DNA from: Maritimibacter alkaliphilus HTCC2654
GTDB taxonomy: Bacteria > Pseudomonadota > Alphaproteobacteria > Rhodobacterales > Rhodobacteraceae
Reading direction: 5' to 3'
NCBI RefSeq assembly: GCF_000152805.1
Contig: NZ_CH902578.1
Span: 3,583,906 to 3,647,905, forward strand
Length of the DNA: 64,000 nt
In this document: positions 44,056-53,203 of the stretch, piece after piece
Layout of the letters: each line of letters begins with the position of its first letter
Position numbering within the stretch: the stretch's first letter is position 1
Notes under the pieces: generated by a model
The model's input: only the letters and a program-made list of their open reading frames with translations
The model's database searches: none
Told to the model about the DNA's origin: nothing
Made by a program: the position numbers and the translations under genes

Positions 44056-44975
44056 GCCCGCAGGCGCTGGGCCACGCGCACCAACCCCTCCCACTGGCTG
44101 ATCGCCATGCCGCTGAGGATCGCGACGAGGGCGAGCAGCATGGTCGGCGGCAGCGCCTCGTTCAACAGCGCCGCCCCGAGCGCGACCGAGACGAGCGGGA
44201 CGATGTAGTTCACGAGGCTGAGGAACGTCGGGCCAGCCGACCGGATCAGGACCGTGCGCAGAAAGTTCGCCGCCGCCGTCGGGATCAGACCCAGCACCGC
44301 CAGCGCAATGAAAGTCGTGCGGTCCGGCATCGGGGGCGGGCCGTCCAGTGCGAAGGCGACCGGCACCGTGCCGACCGCGCCGACGATCATGATCATCGCG
44401 GACAGGCCCAGCGGGTCGATCGGCGGCAGACGTCGCATGTAGATCGAGCCGACGCCGTAACACACCGCCGTTCCGAACACCGCAAGACCGCCCCAGAGTG
44501 CCATGGGGTCGCTTTGCGCGGTCAGTGTCTCGCCCCCGATCAGGATGACGACCCCGGCGAACCCGATCAGGAACCCGATGGTCGAGCGCAGCCGCATCCG
44601 CTCGCCGGGGACCATGAAATGCGCCATCGGCAGCACGATGAAGATCATCGACGCCATGGTGACGCCCGCGAAGGCCGATGTGACGTATTGCTGGCCCCAT
44701 GGCAGAAGCAGGAACGGAAAGGTCGCGGAGAGAAGGCAGACGAAGATCAGCAGGCCCCAGTCACCGCGGGTCGGTTTGCTTTCGAACAGGCGAAAACCGT
44801 TTGCGGCCCAGACCGCGAGCATCAAGATCGCGGCGAAGACCACGCGCGCGGCCGAGACCCAGCCGGGACCGACGCCTCGAAGCGCGATCTCGACGATCAG
44901 GAAGGTCGATCCCCAGACGACCGCAAGCGTGGTGAACATGGCCCAGCTGGCCGGTGTGATGCGCGGTGTCGTCAT
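44052..44975 (-). CDS. EamA/DMT-superfamily transporter
   Basis: 307 residues, ten predicted membrane helices in two EamA repeats ([18 protein letters not shown] and [19 protein letters not shown] open the halves). The typical [18 protein letters not shown] end motif is present. The substrate is unknown; many such proteins export amino acids or metabolites. The ATG at 44975 was chosen because the longer frame upstream runs through the ilvC terminator. It lies downstream of ilvC on the same strand but is separated from it by that terminator. Confidence 0.9.
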   Translation of the reverse strand: MTTPRITPASWAMFTTLAVVWGSTFLIVEIALRGVGPGWVSAARVVFAAILMLAVWAANGFRLFESKPTRGDWGLLIFVCLLSATFPFLLLPWGQQYVTSAFAGVTMASMIFIVLPMAHFMVPGERMRLRSTIGFLIGFAGVVILIGGETLTAQSDPMALWGGLAVFGTAVCYGVGSIYMRRLPPIDPLGLSAMIMIVGAVGTVPVAFALDGPPPMPDRTTFIALAVLGLIPTAAANFLRTVLIRSAGPTFLSLVNYIVPLVSVALGAALLNEALPPTMLLALVAILSGMAISQWEGLVRVAQRLRA

Positions 44976-44993
44976 GCGGTCCTCCGAAAGACG

Positions 44994-45020
44994 AAAAGAC
45001 CCCGGCGCAGGGCCGGGGTC
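44994..45020 (-). terminator. Intrinsic terminator of ilvC
   Basis: Read on the minus strand, GACCCCGGC pairs with GCCGGGGTC across a five-base loop and is followed by TTTTC. It lies 51 bases after the ilvC stop, upstream of the transporter gene. Confidence 0.88.
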
Positions 45021-45070
45021 AATCAATCCATCGCATTGGCAATACGGCGAAATTCGCCGTTGCCGCCGGA

Positions 45071-46114
<1,044 letters not shown>

Positions 46115-46168
46115 TTATCGTTCGGCGGGCATACTAGAAGCAGATGTGTGTTTGTTCGTGCGAAATCG

Positions 46169-46190
46169 CGACATTTGAAGTCAAATGTCG
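46169..46190. promoter_or_regulatory. Perfect ten-base inverted repeat upstream of ilvC
   Basis: CGACATTTGA, then AG, then the exact reverse complement TCAAATGTCG. It lies in the 147-bp gap between ilvC and the Hint-domain gene, both on the minus strand. No T-run follows on either strand, so an operator is more likely than a terminator. A Lrp-type or other dimeric regulator would fit the length. The regulator is not identified. Confidence 0.6.
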
Positions 46191-46246
46191 ATAGATCATT
46201 CGCATTTCAGCGATGATGTGAAAGATCAATGCGTCGGAGCTGTGGC

Positions 46247-47383
46247 TCAGGCAGCGGCGCTCTGGGTGCGACTCGCCGATTGGCCGTTGCGCGCCAGATG
46301 CAGCAGCGCCCGCGCTTCCGAGACCGACAGGGCGGGGCGGTTGAGGCGCATTCGGGCCAGTTCCGTCTCGCTGACCAGCCCGCGAAGCTCCGCGCGCGCC
46401 TCGTCGCCAAGGGCCTCCAGCGCCATGGTTCCGGTGAACAGGCTCTCGCTGGCCAGTCCTTCCGAGAACACCATTTCATGCCGGGCAAACAGCAGGTGAA
46501 CGTAATGCGCCGTTCGGGTCGGGGCCAGAACGATGGAGCGGTCGTCGACCAGCGACTTCGCGGGCACCAGCACGTCGGTGTGTCCGTAGTAGAACTCCGC
46601 CACGGCGGCGCGGATCAGGATGCGGTGGTTCGGTGACACGCAAAGCGCGCGCCGATTGCCCAACGCCCCGGCTTTCAATCGGACGGGTGCAAGCGGCCCG
46701 TCGCCCGGCACGGTGCTGTGCCCGACCCAACGCAAGGGTTGAAGCCCGTGGTCGAGCGTATGGACAAGATCGCCGGGGCGCAGCCGTTCCACCGGCTTCG
46801 TGCCCGAGGCGACGTCGATCCGGGTGCCTGCCAGAAAGCAGGGCACGGCGATGTCCAGAATTTCGACCGGATCGACCCCGCCCGATGCGTCGAACGTCGA
46901 CTCGCCCCGCACATAGGAAAGCGTCGTTCCGGCGGGCGGCGGGCTTCCCAAGAACGCCACGCCGACCACGGTGGTGGTGTAGCCAACGGTGACCGACACG
47001 CCGATCATGTTGTAGGCGTTGCCCTGATCGTCAAAAAGCGAGACCTGAAACTCGTTCTCGACAAAGGTCGCGCCCTGCCAGCGGACATCGGTCGCCGAAG
47101 GGGTAAAGGTCGTGCCTCCGATGGTGACGGGCTGGGTCAGCAACTGGTCCGTCACGGTGTTGCCGGAATAGGGATTGTCTTCGATGATACCGTCGGAATC
47201 CTCGAACGTCACCGCGACCGGGCTGCCCGAGAACGTGAACGCCAGATCGTTCGGGTTTTCCCAACTGAAGGAATTGCCGTGTTGCGCGGAATTCAGAAGG
47301 TCTGAATTCCGGGTCGGACTTCCATCGGCGTGCGTGATGGACACGTCCGCCGTCGCATAGACGTAAATCGTCTGCTCTGCCAT
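46247..47383 (-). CDS. Hint-domain (Hedgehog/intein-like) protein
   Basis: 378 residues, no signal peptide. The first 180 residues are a beta-rich region with many Thr, Ser, Gly and Asp, like secreted adhesin-type modules (for example TVTDQLLTQPVTIGGTTFTP). A Hint domain follows, starting at Cys182 (VPCFLAGTRIDV), with VERLRPGDLVHTLDHGLQPL and the block-F-like VSPNHRILI with His253. Such Hint_2 proteins are abundant in roseobacters and are thought to self-process or attach to other molecules; their role is unproven. They probably leave the cell by a non-Sec route such as type I secretion. The ATG at 47383 begins conserved sequence. Confidence 0.85.
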   Translation of the reverse strand: MAEQTIYVYATADVSITHADGSPTRNSDLLNSAQHGNSFSWENPNDLAFTFSGSPVAVTFEDSDGIIEDNPYSGNTVTDQLLTQPVTIGGTTFTPSATDVRWQGATFVENEFQVSLFDDQGNAYNMIGVSVTVGYTTTVVGVAFLGSPPPAGTTLSYVRGESTFDASGGVDPVEILDIAVPCFLAGTRIDVASGTKPVERLRPGDLVHTLDHGLQPLRWVGHSTVPGDGPLAPVRLKAGALGNRRALCVSPNHRILIRAAVAEFYYGHTDVLVPAKSLVDDRSIVLAPTRTAHYVHLLFARHEMVFSEGLASESLFTGTMALEALGDEARAELRGLVSETELARMRLNRPALSVSEARALLHLARNGQSASRTQSAAA

Positions 47384-47570
47384 GCTCTGCCTGCAATGTT
47401 CGCGGTCTGCGCCGCTTCTGCTCAACTAACCAGAACGTTAACAGGTTTTCGGGCGCACGGCTAGCATGGAGCGGCTCTCAGTTTCCGCCTTTGGACCGCC
47501 ATACACGTTGACCTGATTTGCTTAGAATGCGATGGGGTCATGCGCGAAATCTGCGCTTTGCGAGGAATCC

Positions 47571-48029
47571 ATGCGTATCGACGATACGGACCGCCGCCTG
47601 CTGCGTCGTCTGCTGGCCGATCCCGAGCTGAGTTCGGGTGCGTTGGCCGATCTTGCCGGCGTCACCCCGGCGACGGCATCCCGGCGGATCGACAAGATGA
47701 CGCGCGAGGGTGTGATCCGTGGACAGTTCGCCGTGATCGACTGGTCGGCGCTTGGCTATGACGTGCAGGTCTCGCTCCGCTTCACCATCGACAAGACAAA
47801 TCCGCGCGCCTTCGACGAGTTTCTGGCGGCGGCGCGCGAGGTGCCGGAGGTGACTGAGATCCAGACCTTCCTCGGCAAGGTCGACGTGCGCCTGCACGTC
47901 ATCGCGCGTGATATGGGCCACTATCAGCAGATCTACCGGGACCGCATCCTGACCCTTCCGCATATTGCCGAGATTGAGGCGCTGATGCAGGTGGCCTCGA
48001 TCGCCGAACGCGGGGCATTGCCGCTATGA
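47571..48029 (+). CDS. Lrp/AsnC family regulator (first of a pair)
   Basis: 152 residues. The N-terminal winged helix (DDTDRRLLRRLLADPELSSG, then VTPATASRRIDKMTREGVI) is followed by a RAM/AsnC-type ligand-binding domain (VSLRFTIDKTNPRAFDEFLA and EVTEIQTFLGKVDVRLHVIA). Lrp proteins control amino acid metabolism and bind amino acids as effectors. The stop overlaps the start of a second Lrp-type gene by four bases, so the two are made together and may form mixed oligomers. ilvC lies 1.5 kb away across the Hint gene. Confidence 0.93.
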   Translation: MRIDDTDRRLLRRLLADPELSSGALADLAGVTPATASRRIDKMTREGVIRGQFAVIDWSALGYDVQVSLRFTIDKTNPRAFDEFLAAAREVPEVTEIQTFLGKVDVRLHVIARDMGHYQQIYRDRILTLPHIAEIEALMQVASIAERGALPL

Positions 48030-48481
48030 CCGAGATCGACGACACCGACCGTGCCTTTCTGCGTGCGCTCAGCGCCGACGCCACCTTGTCGGCGGGCGAG
48101 TTGGGGCGGCGGTTCGGGCTGTCGCAACCTGCGGCGTGGCGGCGGGTCAAGCGGCTTTCCGACGCCGGCATTCTGGCCGGGCGCCGCGTCGAGATCGACC
48201 ACGAGGCGCTGGGGTTCGGCGTGACGGTCTTTCTGGGCGTGAAACTCGCCGCGAAAGGCCGCGTGAGCCTTGAAGATTTCGAGCGTGCGGTGGCCGCGAT
48301 CCCCGAGGTGCAACTCGTCCATCACGTCCTTGGGCTATACGACTACCGCTTGCGGATCGTGGCCCGCGACCTGTCGGATTTCGAACGTATCCTGCGCCGC
48401 CGCATCATGACGCTGCCGGGCGTGGGCGAGGTCGAGGCGAACGTGCTGTTGTCCGAAGAACGCCGTCCGGGTCCGATCTGA
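48026..48481 (+). CDS. Lrp/AsnC family regulator (second of a pair)
   Basis: 151 residues with the same two-domain layout: a helix-turn-helix (DDTDRAFLRALSADATLSAG, then LSQPAAWRRVKRLSDAGIL) and an AsnC-type effector domain (VTVFLGVKLAAKGRVSLEDF, VHHVLGLYDYRLRIVARDL). It overlaps the first regulator by an ATGA, so it is translationally coupled. The two proteins differ enough that they are not a recent duplication. Siroheme decarboxylase subunits are also paired Lrp-like proteins, but both helix-turn-helix domains here look intact and no heme d1 gene is near. Confidence 0.93.
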   Translation: MTEIDDTDRAFLRALSADATLSAGELGRRFGLSQPAAWRRVKRLSDAGILAGRRVEIDHEALGFGVTVFLGVKLAAKGRVSLEDFERAVAAIPEVQLVHHVLGLYDYRLRIVARDLSDFERILRRRIMTLPGVGEVEANVLLSEERRPGPI

Positions 48482-48488
48482 CGCCAGA

Positions 48489-49505
48489 TCAGGGCAATCG
48501 GATCACCGGGGCCGCGCCGATGGGGATCGGCCCGAGAAACGCGCGACCGTTTTCGAACTTGAGGGTGGCATCCAGCGTTTCCGGGTCGCCCGACATCCGC
48601 GCCAGCATTTCGCCCGCGCGGGTCAGCGCGCCCACCAGCATGTCCGGGATCGCGCCTGCCGACTGGGCAATGGTGACCATGTCGCGCCAGTTCTCGGCCC
48701 TCACGTCCACCTCGCCATCCGCCACGCCATTGGCCCCTACGACCAAAACCCCGGTGGCGTCCAACGTCAGCGCGCCCCAGTCCACGGTGACCCGCGTCAG
48801 TTCGATCTCGCGCGGCTGGGGGCGGGCGCGTTCGATGGCGAAGCGGTCCCATGCGTTGTCGAACCGGATGGTCGCACGCAGATGCGCCCGTTCGATCGTG
48901 TCCGACACCGCGCCGGAATCGCGAGCCGCCGCGATCAGCGACGGGTCCAGGCGGATGCCCGAGGCGGTGACGTCGACATCGTAGACATGGCCCTGCCGCC
49001 CCGGCGTTTCCCGCATCGAAAGCTGCGCGGCGTCGATTTCCGTCGTCCCGCGCTGGGCCGACACGATATCCGCCGCAGCCAGTTCCAGAACGCTTTCGGT
49101 GATCGGCAGTTCGACCGAGGGGGTCAGGCTGGCCGAGGCGCGAAACGTCTCTGCGGTGATGCTGATGCGGTCGTCGCGCGTCGCGAACACCTGCTCGCCG
49201 GGAAAAACCGCGATCACGCGGGTCGGGGCATAGCTCAGGGACAGCGACTGGAACATCGGCGCCGACCACGCGATGCCCGTCTCGGGATCGGCAAGGTTCA
49301 GGTCGGTGATCGTCGTGTCGAAACGGCTGGGAAACCCGGCGGTGTCGAGCGAGGCATAATCGGCCGTCCACCCCTCGGCCCGGCGATCCTCGAACCAGCC
49401 TGCCAACACGCGCTCCGTGGCGCGCGAGCCGATGACCCAATAACCGCCCCATCCCACGAAGACGAGCACGATCAGGCTGATGATGATCTGGGGTGCCTTG
49501 CGCAT
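48489..49505 (-). CDS. DUF2125 protein
   Basis: 338 residues with one N-terminal membrane segment (IIISLIVLVFVGWGGYWVIG) and a long beta-rich periplasmic domain. Repeated short segments of the type ADYASLDTAGFPSRFDTTIT and ITRDDRI-like strands match the DUF2125 family of alphaproteobacteria. The function is unknown; the fold is probably lipid- or envelope-related, as in AsmA-like proteins, but that is a guess. The gene is convergent with the second Lrp gene (7-bp gap) and divergent from the cyclotransferase gene. Confidence 0.85.
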   Translation of the reverse strand: MRKAPQIIISLIVLVFVGWGGYWVIGSRATERVLAGWFEDRRAEGWTADYASLDTAGFPSRFDTTITDLNLADPETGIAWSAPMFQSLSLSYAPTRVIAVFPGEQVFATRDDRISITAETFRASASLTPSVELPITESVLELAAADIVSAQRGTTEIDAAQLSMRETPGRQGHVYDVDVTASGIRLDPSLIAAARDSGAVSDTIERAHLRATIRFDNAWDRFAIERARPQPREIELTRVTVDWGALTLDATGVLVVGANGVADGEVDVRAENWRDMVTIAQSAGAIPDMLVGALTRAGEMLARMSGDPETLDATLKFENGRAFLGPIPIGAAPVIRLP

Positions 49506-49564
49506 GACGACCTCTCTGATACCGTCCCCCCTTCTAGCCAGCGCATGTGACAAGGGGAAGCGGG

Positions 49565-50098
49565 ATGGAGGACGACCTGTGGGTCTTCGGCTACGGATCG
49601 CTGTTGTGGAATCAGGGGTTTGTGCATGTGGAGCAGGTGCTTGCGACGCTGTCGGGCTACCACCGTTCGTTCTGTATGCGCTCGATCCACCATCGCGGCA
49701 CGGATGAGAACCCGGGGCTGGTGCTGGCGCTCGACGCGCAAGAGGGGGCAAGCTGCCGGGGCGTCGCCTACCGTGTCGACCCCGAGCACCACGAACCCAC
49801 CATGGCCTATCTGCGCGAGCGCGAATTGATCTCGTCGGCTTATCTGGAGCGTGTCCTGCCGCTCGACCTTGCCGACGGGCGGCGGGTTCAGGCGGTCGCC
49901 TACATCATCGACCCGGAGCACGTGCAGTATTGCCATCTCGACCTCGACGAACAGGCCCGGATCATCGCGCAGGCAGTCGGGGGCAGGGGGCCGAACACGG
50001 AATACCTGTACAACACCGCAGGCCATCTGACCGAAGTGGGGATCGAAGACCCGGACCTGACGTGGCTCGCCCGCGAAGTGCGCCGGATCACGGCCTGA
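49565..50098 (+). CDS. Gamma-glutamylcyclotransferase, ChaC type
   Basis: 177 residues. The opening LWVFGYGSLLWNQGF is the substrate-binding YGSL motif of the family, and EHHEPTMAYLRERELISSAY contains the catalytic Glu region. ChaC enzymes split glutathione to 5-oxoproline and Cys-Gly. The ATG at 49565 is preceded by AGGGGAAG; an in-frame GTG at 49547 is possible but unneeded. It is followed after 81 bp by the MotA-like gene, possibly with its own promoter. Confidence 0.92.
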   Translation: MEDDLWVFGYGSLLWNQGFVHVEQVLATLSGYHRSFCMRSIHHRGTDENPGLVLALDAQEGASCRGVAYRVDPEHHEPTMAYLRERELISSAYLERVLPLDLADGRRVQAVAYIIDPEHVQYCHLDLDEQARIIAQAVGGRGPNTEYLYNTAGHLTEVGIEDPDLTWLAREVRRITA

Positions 50099-50179
50099 CC
50101 CCCCATTCGTTCCTTGGCATGACGCCCAGCAAAGACTAACCTTTCCGCAAAACAACACATCCGGAAGGAGCTTGTCCGC

Positions 50180-51346
50180 ATGGACCAGCCGGATCACGGG
50201 GCCGAGCCGAAGTTTACCCGCCCGTTGCGTCAGATCCTGACGATGCTCATCGTTCTGGGCCTCGTCGGCGTCGGCGTGTTTTTCGCCCTGCCGCAGGTGC
50301 TGCCGGTCTTTCTGGCGAACCTTTACCTGAACGCCTTCATCGGGCTGGTGTTCGTGATCGGTCTGGTCGCCTGTTTCTGGCAGGTGGTTCAGATCGCCAA
50401 TTCGGTCGGCTGGATCAAACGCTTCGCGTCGGGCGAGCAGGACGGCAAGGGGGCGCCCCGGCTGCTCGCGCCGCTGGCGGCCCTGCTGCGCACGCGGCGC
50501 GACCGGATGCAGATCGGCGCCTCGTCGGCGCGCTCGATCCTCGACAGTGTCGCGACCCGGATCGACGAAGAACGCGACATCACGCGCTACATCACCAACC
50601 TCTTGATCTTCCTCGGCCTGTTGGGGACGTTCTTCGGCCTCGCCACCACGGTTCCCGCGGTCGTCGAAACCATCCGTTCGCTCGCCCCCGCCGATGGCGA
50701 AGCGGGGGTCGAGGTGTTCGACCGGCTCATGACCGGGCTCGAGGCGCAGCTTGGCGGCATGGGCACCGCGTTCTCGTCCTCGCTTCTGGGGCTCGCCGGT
50801 TCGCTGGTCGTCGGCCTGCTGGAACTCTTCGCGAGCCATGGTCAGAACCGCTTTTACCGCGAGCTCGAGGAATGGATGTCGTCGATCACCAAGGTCGGGT
50901 TCAGCCCCGGTGACGACGGGCAGGGCGAGGCGGGGATGGCCGCATACCTCACCTATATGGCCGAGCAGATCGAAGCCTTGCGTCAGGCCGTCGCCACCGC
51001 CGAGGACGGGCGCGCCACCACGGATGCGCGGCTATGGCAACTGGTCGACGGGGTCGATCGGCTTGCCCGCAACATGGGCGAACAGCCCGATCTCGTGCCC
51101 TATTTCGAAAGCATCGCGGATGGTCAGGCCCGGATGGTGGACGCGATCGAAACGCAGAGCATGGCTTCGCCCACGCAAACCGCCGAGACCGAGGATGCCG
51201 AGGCCCGGATGCGCCTGCGCTCCATCGACGTGCAACTTCTGCGCATCCTCGAAGAGATGTCGGCCGGACGGCAGGAGACGATGGCCGAACTGCGCTCCGA
51301 CATCAATGCTCTCACCAAGGCGATCCGCGCGTTAGGGGGGCAGTAA
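50180..51346 (+). CDS. MotA/TolQ/ExbB-like proton channel protein
   Basis: 388 residues with four membrane segments, two near 20-68 and two near 142-165 and 192-218. The second pair (LLIFLGLLGTFFGLATTVPA and GTAFSSSLLGLAGSLVVGLL) is the conserved channel core of the MotA/TolQ/ExbB family. A cytoplasmic helical tail of about 170 residues follows. The next gene, one base downstream of the stop, codes for the matching MotB-like partner. Flagellar, Tol and TonB genes are all absent around it, so this is a separate ion-driven complex whose work is unknown. Confidence 0.88.
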   Translation: MDQPDHGAEPKFTRPLRQILTMLIVLGLVGVGVFFALPQVLPVFLANLYLNAFIGLVFVIGLVACFWQVVQIANSVGWIKRFASGEQDGKGAPRLLAPLAALLRTRRDRMQIGASSARSILDSVATRIDEERDITRYITNLLIFLGLLGTFFGLATTVPAVVETIRSLAPADGEAGVEVFDRLMTGLEAQLGGMGTAFSSSLLGLAGSLVVGLLELFASHGQNRFYRELEEWMSSITKVGFSPGDDGQGEAGMAAYLTYMAEQIEALRQAVATAEDGRATTDARLWQLVDGVDRLARNMGEQPDLVPYFESIADGQARMVDAIETQSMASPTQTAETEDAEARMRLRSIDVQLLRILEEMSAGRQETMAELRSDINALTKAIRALGGQ

Positions 51347-53200
51347 ATGGCCCTCGCCCGACGCTCTGTCCGCAACGTCTCAGGCACCATCTGGCCGGGG
51401 TTCGTCGATGCGATGACGGCGCTTTTGCTGGTGCTCATGTTCGTGCTGACGATCTTCATGGTCGTGCAATACGTGCTGCGCGAGCAGATTTCCGGGCAGG
51501 CGACGGAACTGGACGAATTGTCCATGCAGGTCGCGGGGCTGGCCGACGCGCTGGGGCTGGAGCGTCAGCGGACCGCGCAACTGGGCGAAGAGGTGGGAAG
51601 CCTGACCGCCACGCTGGGCGACATGCGCACGCAGAGCGCGGCGCAGCAGGCGATGATCTCGGAACTGACGGAAGAGACCGAGGCGCAGGCGGAACGCATC
51701 GCCGGATACCAGAGCCAGATCGCCAGCTTCGAGGAACAGGTGGCGAGCCTGTTGTCGCAACGCGATGCCATCATCCTCGAACGCGATACGGCGCAGGCCG
51801 ACCTCGCCGAGACCGAAGGCGAACTGGACGAAGCGCAGTCGCAGGCGGTTCAACTGCGCGCCAGCATCGACGAACTGGAAGACGCACAGTCGCGCCTGAT
51901 CTCCGAGAAAGAGGCTTTGCAGATCGCCCTCGCTCAGGCGCGGGACGAGGTCGATGCCGAGGCCGAAGCGGCCCGCCTCGCCGCCGCGCGTCGCGAAGCG
52001 GTCGAAGCGTTGTTGGCCGATCTCAGGGCGTCGGCGGCTGAAACCGATGCGGCGCTTGCCACGGCACAGGCGACCATCGACGAGCGCACCGCCGCGCTGG
52101 ACGAGGCGCAATCCACGATCGAAAGCCAGCAGGCCGACCTCGACGCCGCGCAAGCCGCCGCGCAACAGGCGCGCGAAGAGCTGTCGGACGAGGAAGCCGC
52201 CCGTCTGGCCGATGCCGCCGCCCTTCAGGCCCTGCGAGAGCGTCTGGCGAATGCGGATGACGAGATCACCGCGATGACCCTTGCGCTGGAAGAACAGCGC
52301 CGGAAGGCCGAGGAAACGCTGACCCTGCTGGCCGCCGCCCGCGCCTCGCAGGACGATCTCGAGGCCGCGCGCGATCAGGCCCTGAGCGAGGCCGACCGTC
52401 AGGCCGCCCTGCTGGCCACGGCGCAATCCGCGCTGGAAACCGAAGAGGCGGCGAGCGCCGAGGCGCAACGCCGCGTCGCGCTCCTCAACGAACAGATGGC
52501 TGCCTTGCGTGAGCAGTTGGGCAACCTCGAAAACGTGCTGGACGAGGCCGAGGCGCGCGAGGAAGAGGCGCAGGTTCAGGTCGAGGCGCTGGGATCGCGG
52601 CTCAATTCCGCGCTCGCGCAGGTCGCCGCCGAACAGCGGGCGCTCGCCGCAAGTCAGGCGGCCCTGGCCGAAGAGGAACGTGCCCGGGCCGAACTGGAAC
52701 GGGCCGAGGCAGAACGTCTGCGCGCCGAAGCCGCCGATCTGGAAAATTATCGTTCGGAATTCTTCGGCCGTCTGCGTCAGGTTCTGGGCGACCGGGATGG
52801 TATCCGGATCGAGGGCGATCGGTTCGTGTTCTCCTCGGAAGTGCTCTTCCCGGTGGGCGGGGCCGACCTGTCCGCCGCCGGGCGCCAGCAGATTGCGCGC
52901 GTCGCCGGCACGCTGCGCGATGTCGCCTCGGAAATCCCGCCCGAGATCAACTGGATCCTGCGCGTCGACGGCCACACCGACAGCCAGCCGTTTCGGGGCA
53001 ACGCGGAATATGCCGACAACTGGGAACTCAGTCAGGCCCGCGCCCTGTCGGTCGTGCGCTATATGCAGGATCAGCTCGGCTTCCCGCCTGACCGGCTTGT
53101 CGCGGCGGGCTTTGGCGAATGGCAACCCATTGCCGAGGGCGACAGTGACGAGGCGCTGGCGGCGAACCGGCGCATCGAGTTGAAACTGACCGAGAAATAG
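51347..53200 (+). CDS. MotB-like protein with long coiled coil and OmpA-type peptidoglycan-binding domain
   Basis: 617 residues. A short cytoplasmic N-terminus leads into one membrane helix with Asp21 at its start (GFVDAMTALLLVLMFVLTIF), which matches the proton-carrying Asp of MotB. About 420 residues (55-475) of almost unbroken Ala/Glu/Gln/Arg heptads follow, a predicted coiled coil perhaps 60 nm long if fully extended. The C-terminus (about 480-617) is an OmpA/MotB domain with VDGHTDSQPF and NWELSQARALSVVRYM. Together with the MotA-like gene it makes a wall-anchored, ion-driven motor-like pair. MotB itself has no such long coil. The stop is three bases from the convergent M23 gene. Confidence 0.88.
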   Translation: MALARRSVRNVSGTIWPGFVDAMTALLLVLMFVLTIFMVVQYVLREQISGQATELDELSMQVAGLADALGLERQRTAQLGEEVGSLTATLGDMRTQSAAQQAMISELTEETEAQAERIAGYQSQIASFEEQVASLLSQRDAIILERDTAQADLAETEGELDEAQSQAVQLRASIDELEDAQSRLISEKEALQIALAQARDEVDAEAEAARLAAARREAVEALLADLRASAAETDAALATAQATIDERTAALDEAQSTIESQQADLDAAQAAAQQAREELSDEEAARLADAAALQALRERLANADDEITAMTLALEEQRRKAEETLTLLAAARASQDDLEAARDQALSEADRQAALLATAQSALETEEAASAEAQRRVALLNEQMAALREQLGNLENVLDEAEAREEEAQVQVEALGSRLNSALAQVAAEQRALAASQAALAEEERARAELERAEAERLRAEAADLENYRSEFFGRLRQVLGDRDGIRIEGDRFVFSSEVLFPVGGADLSAAGRQQIARVAGTLRDVASEIPPEINWILRVDGHTDSQPFRGNAEYADNWELSQARALSVVRYMQDQLGFPPDRLVAAGFGEWQPIAEGDSDEALAANRRIELKLTEK

Positions 53201-53203
53201 GGG

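Noticed and set aside
47571-48481. Siroheme decarboxylase subunit pair (AhbA/AhbB or NirDL/GH)
   Set aside because: Both proteins have intact-looking helix-turn-helix segments and no heme d1 or alternative heme genes are nearby.
50180-53200. Zorya-type anti-phage system
   Set aside because: Zorya also pairs MotA-like and MotB-like proteins, but no zorC, zorD or zorE gene follows, and the long helical part here is in the B protein, not the A protein.
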